DNA of 60,254 bases from Ruegeria sp. R14_0 (GTDB lineage Bacteria > Pseudomonadota > Alphaproteobacteria > Rhodobacterales > Rhodobacteraceae), in the NCBI RefSeq assembly GCF_017743975.1, contig NZ_JAGHRC010000012.1, positions 1 to 60,254 on the forward strand. Direction: 5' to 3'. A program made the position numbers and the translations under genes. The notes under the pieces were generated by a model. It made no database searches. It was not told where the DNA came from and saw nothing but the letters and a program-made list of their open reading frames with translations. This document shows, one piece after another, positions 57,432 to 60,254 of the stretch; within the stretch, counting starts at the first letter, position 1, and each line of letters opens with the position of its first letter.

Positions 57432-57454
57432 TTTGATAGTTTTTAGTTATCAAA
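57432..57454 (+). promoter_or_regulatory. OxyR-like half-site upstream of katG
   Basis: ATAG-T-T-TTT-A-G-TTAT (57436-57450) matches the OxyR half-site ATAGNTNNNANCTAT at all but one position. It is contained in the inverted repeat TTTGATA-N9-TATCAAA (57432-57454). The second half-site expected seven bases downstream is poor. It lies about 210 bases before the katG start. Confidence 0.5.
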
Positions 57455-57661
57455 CTTATCCATAAACAAAACTTATTTGCATGGTTTGAATCTGCTAGGT
57501 CTGGCGGCGACAAGACAAGAGTCGCCGATACCTCTGGTGGAATGCGCGAATTGCAGGTCGTGCATCTAAAAGAGGTAAAAGTGTCATCTATATATGTTCT
57601 TGATCGACCGAGTTTTTCACCGCGCGACTGAGCCGGAATTTAGCCAGGATTGGAGATCGAC

Positions 57662-59863
57662 ATGGACGGAAGTGACAACCCAAAAGTGGGCGGATGCCCC
57701 GTAATGCATGGAGCAGGAACCCGGTCGAACCGGGATTGGTGGCCAAACCAATTGAACCTGTCGATCCTTCATCAACACGCGCCCGCGTCAAATCCGATGG
57801 ACCCGGATTTCGACTATGCCGAAGAATTCCAGAAGCTGGATTATCAGGCGCTGAAAGATGACCTGTACGCGCTGATGACAGATTCGCAGGATTGGTGGCC
57901 GGCAGACTATGGTCACTATGGAGGTCTGTTCATCCGCATGGCGTGGCACAGCGCCGGAACATACCGGACCGCGGACGGCCGTGGCGGTGCATCGACCGGC
58001 AATCAGCGTTTTGCGCCGCTGAACAGCTGGCCGGACAACGGCAACCTCGACAAGGCGCGCCGTCTGCTGTGGCCGATCAAACAGAAATACGGCAACCAGA
58101 TCTCCTGGGCCGACCTGATGATTCTGGCCGGGAACTGCGCGATTGAATCGATGGGCGGCAAGACCTTTGGGTTCGCCGGCGGTCGTGAAGACATCTGGGC
58201 ACCCGAAGAAGACATCTACTGGGGTTCGGAAACCGAATGGCTGGCTCCGACTGACAACCCGCACAGCCGTTACTCGGGTGAGCGTGATCTGGAAAACCCG
58301 CTGGCCGCCGTGCAGATGGGTCTGATCTATGTGAACCCCGAAGGCCCGGATGGTGAGCCGAACGTATTGGCCTCGGGCCGTGACATCCGCGACACCTTTG
58401 GCCGGATGGCAATGAATGACGAGGAAACCGTCGCGCTGGTCGCCGGGGGCCACACCTTCGGTAAAGCCCACGGTGCAGGTGACCCCGATCTGGTCGGGCC
58501 CGACCCCGAAGCCGCCCCGATTGAAGAGATGGGCTTTGGCTGGATCAACAAGTTTGGTTCGGGCAAGGGTGATGACACTACGACCTCGGGTATCGAGGGC
58601 GCATGGACCGCGAATCCGATCAAGTGGGACAACGGCTATTTCGACCTGCTGTTCGGCTATGACTGGAACCTTACCAAAAGTCCCTCGGGCGCATGGATAT
58701 GGGAGCCGGTGAACGTCAAAGAAGAAGACATGGCCCCGGCAGCGCATGATCCATCCAAGAAGGTCAAAACCATGATGACCACCGCCGACATGGCGATGCG
58801 CATGGACCCGATCTATGGCCCGATCTCGAAGCGCTTCCACGAGAACCCGGAAGAGTTCGCAGATGCTTTCGCTCGCGCCTGGTTCAAACTGACCCACCGC
58901 GACATGGGTCCGCGTTCGGCTTATATTGGTCCAGAAGCTCCGACCGAAGAGCTGATCTGGCAGGATAACGTCCCGGCGGTGGATCACGATCTGGTCGACG
59001 ACGCAGATGTGGCCGACCTGAAAGCCAAGATTGCAGCGACTGACCTGTCTGTGTCTGAACTGGTCTCGACCGCTTGGGCCTCGGCCTCGACCTTCCGTGG
59101 GTCGGATAAGCGTGGCGGTGCAAATGGTGCCCGCATCCGTCTTGCGCCGCAGAAAGACTGGGATGTGAACGAGCCGCTGAAACTGTCCAAAGCGCTGGAT
59201 GCTCTGGAAGGTGTTCAGAAAGCGTTCAACGACGCGCAGTCGGGCAACAAGAAAGTGTCCCTGGCAGATGTGATCGTTCTGGCCGGTGCCGTGGGTATCG
59301 AACAGGCGGCCAAAGCCGGTGGCCAGGATGTCGAGGTTCCGTTCGCACCGGGTCGTACTGATGCGACGCAGGACCAAACCGACGTCGAAAGCGTGGGTAT
59401 GCTTGAACCTGCCGCCGACGGGTTCCGCAATTATCAAAAAGCGGATTACACGGTTTCGCCCGAAGAGCTGCTGGTCGACCGCGCGCAGTTGCTGACCCTC
59501 TCCGCGCCCGAGATGACGGCCCTTGTGGGTGGTCTGCGCGTGTTGGGTGCGAATTTTGGCGACAGCAAGCATGGCGTGCTGACCGACCGTGTAGGTGTGC
59601 TGAGCAACGACTTCTTCACCAACTTGCTGGACATGAGCACCGAATGGAAGCCCTCGGGTAAAGGTGTCTATGAGGGTCGTGACCGAGCAAGCGGCGAGGT
59701 CAAGTGGACTGGCACCCGAGTGGATCTTGTCTTTGGCTCAAACTCGCAACTGCGGGCGTTGGCCGAGGTCTATGGTCAGGCCGATGCCGAAGGCAAATTC
59801 GTCTGTGACTTTGTCTCGGCGTGGAACAAGGTGATGAACGCGGATCGCTTTGATCTGAATTAA
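57662..59863 (+). CDS. katG: Catalase-peroxidase
   Basis: A 733-residue haem enzyme with the distal site RMAWHSAGTYR (Arg, Trp and His) and the proximal His in ALVAGGHTFGKAHGA. The Tyr of LIYVNPEGP should take part in the Met-Tyr-Trp adduct needed for catalase activity. The second, haem-free domain follows from about residue 430. It breaks down H2O2 and oxidises aromatic substrates. The start at 57662 follows a GGAG site; a TTG four codons earlier is possible but unneeded. An OxyR-like site upstream suggests peroxide induction. Confidence 0.97.
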   Translation: MDGSDNPKVGGCPVMHGAGTRSNRDWWPNQLNLSILHQHAPASNPMDPDFDYAEEFQKLDYQALKDDLYALMTDSQDWWPADYGHYGGLFIRMAWHSAGTYRTADGRGGASTGNQRFAPLNSWPDNGNLDKARRLLWPIKQKYGNQISWADLMILAGNCAIESMGGKTFGFAGGREDIWAPEEDIYWGSETEWLAPTDNPHSRYSGERDLENPLAAVQMGLIYVNPEGPDGEPNVLASGRDIRDTFGRMAMNDEETVALVAGGHTFGKAHGAGDPDLVGPDPEAAPIEEMGFGWINKFGSGKGDDTTTSGIEGAWTANPIKWDNGYFDLLFGYDWNLTKSPSGAWIWEPVNVKEEDMAPAAHDPSKKVKTMMTTADMAMRMDPIYGPISKRFHENPEEFADAFARAWFKLTHRDMGPRSAYIGPEAPTEELIWQDNVPAVDHDLVDDADVADLKAKIAATDLSVSELVSTAWASASTFRGSDKRGGANGARIRLAPQKDWDVNEPLKLSKALDALEGVQKAFNDAQSGNKKVSLADVIVLAGAVGIEQAAKAGGQDVEVPFAPGRTDATQDQTDVESVGMLEPAADGFRNYQKADYTVSPEELLVDRAQLLTLSAPEMTALVGGLRVLGANFGDSKHGVLTDRVGVLSNDFFTNLLDMSTEWKPSGKGVYEGRDRASGEVKWTGTRVDLVFGSNSQLRALAEVYGQADAEGKFVCDFVSAWNKVMNADRFDLN

Positions 59864-59885
59864 GCTCTCGATCATTGCAGTGATA

Positions 59886-59920
59886 GCGCCGCTCGGGGGG
59901 ACTCGGGCGGCGTTCTATTT
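59886..59920 (+). terminator. Probable terminator of katG
   Basis: CGCCGCTC pairs with GGGCGGCG (one G-T wobble) around a G-rich loop, followed by TTCTATTT. It lies about 25 bases after katG. The broken T-run makes it weaker than the terminators at 31808 and 41521. Confidence 0.55.
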
Positions 59921-60098
59921 GGGTCGAGACCCACGGGCATACCAAGCATTGGGTACGATTCCGCCTACTGTCAGAGCTCTTGCTAACGATAAGCACGGTT
60001 GAGCTCACTCGAACGGGCGAATTCTAAAGCTAACCTGTTGTTTTCATTAACACGGGAAGAAATCTGCAGAGAAATGTGAAGTTTTTTCAAAATGGGGG
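59921..60098. other. Gap before the terminal promoter, no gene seen
   Basis: No plausible coding frame on either strand. The last 40 bases (GAAGTTTTTTCAAAA, 60078-60092) are A/T-rich and resemble an UP element in front of the promoter that follows. Confidence 0.5.
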
Positions 60099-60127
60099 TT
60101 GCAGGTCCCAGACCTAATCCGTAAATA
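60099..60127 (+). promoter_or_regulatory. Strong promoter, probably of an rRNA operon outside the window
   Basis: TTGCAG (60099-60104) and TAAATA (60122-60127) are separated by exactly 17 bases, with an A/T-rich UP-like stretch ahead. The following 120 bases to the window end hold no coding frame and contain repeated GACGG/GAGACG units, which recalls the untranslated leader of rhodobacterial rRNA operons. The rRNA itself lies outside the window. Confidence 0.55.
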
Positions 60128-60254
60128 CCCCTTCACCGGCGCTGCTGAGGCGGTGCTGACGGGTCGGAGAGACGGCCTGACGGACTGGAAAGACGGTTGA
60201 GACGCTCGGGAGAGACCGGGGGCATCTTGGGAATGGGTTAGGCGGGCGCGCTGA

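Noticed and set aside
57788..59572. 594-residue open frame on the minus strand
   Set aside because: It is antisense to katG, whose haem motifs are clear; base composition alone keeps the frame open.

Overview
The window reads as chromosomal DNA from a marine alphaproteobacterium of the Roseobacter group (Rhodobacteraceae). The grounds are high GC, a mitofilin/hemY pair, a form I carbon monoxide dehydrogenase cluster, TTT and TRAP transporters, a Hint-domain protein, and gene families typical of that group. No genus can be assigned from the sequence alone. No insertion sequence, prophage, integrase or CRISPR array was seen.

Layout. (1) 1-2682: 3' part of an alphaproteobacterial Mic60/mitofilin-like gene, entered in the middle of a (Glu-Ala)n hexanucleotide repeat, then hemY. 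(2) 2687-10802: a divergent tricarboxylate locus. On the minus strand are tctC-tctB-tctA, a CaiB-type CoA transferase and a citryl-CoA lyase-like enzyme. On the plus strand are tctD-tctE and an extra periplasmic binding protein. Together they suggest uptake of a tricarboxylate, activation by CoA transfer and cleavage by a lyase, controlled by a ligand-sensing two-component system. (3) 10932-19480: coxC-M-S-L-D-E-F-(small ORF)-G, a complete form I CO oxidation cluster with the AYRCSFR active-site motif. (4) 19563-22465: a DctPQM TRAP transporter, then a 590-base gap with a possible small RNA terminator, and tRNA-Leu(CAG). (5) 23341-31783: an NDUFA9-like protein, uppP, and glutamate synthase gltD-GFA-gltB with an unexpected GFA gene inside.

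(6) 31970-41504: Hint protein, mtgA, a GST, queG, a hydantoinase/oxoprolinase, msrA-msrB, a periplasmic glutathione peroxidase, a DMT exporter and a BCCT-like membrane protein. Methionine sulfoxide repair and peroxide removal sit together here. (7) 41687-47930: an autotransporter in less GC-rich DNA, HU, and amn-ade, which would convert AMP to adenine and then hypoxanthine. (8) 48073-55817: a LysR regulator divergent from a class II aldolase and a fatty-acid-hydroxylase-family membrane enzyme. Next is a GlxA-type regulator divergent from acyl-CoA dehydrogenase, NDP-forming acyl-CoA ligase and a CaiD-like hydratase, which resembles a carnitine/gamma-butyrobetaine CoA module. (9) 55824-59863: a methyltransferase, a YeeZ-like reductase, and katG with an OxyR-like site upstream. 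(10) 59864-60254: a strong promoter close to the window end, which looks like the leader of an rRNA operon lying just outside.

Functional calls rest on motifs and family knowledge recalled without database searches. Promoters, operators and terminators were read by eye and are proposals.
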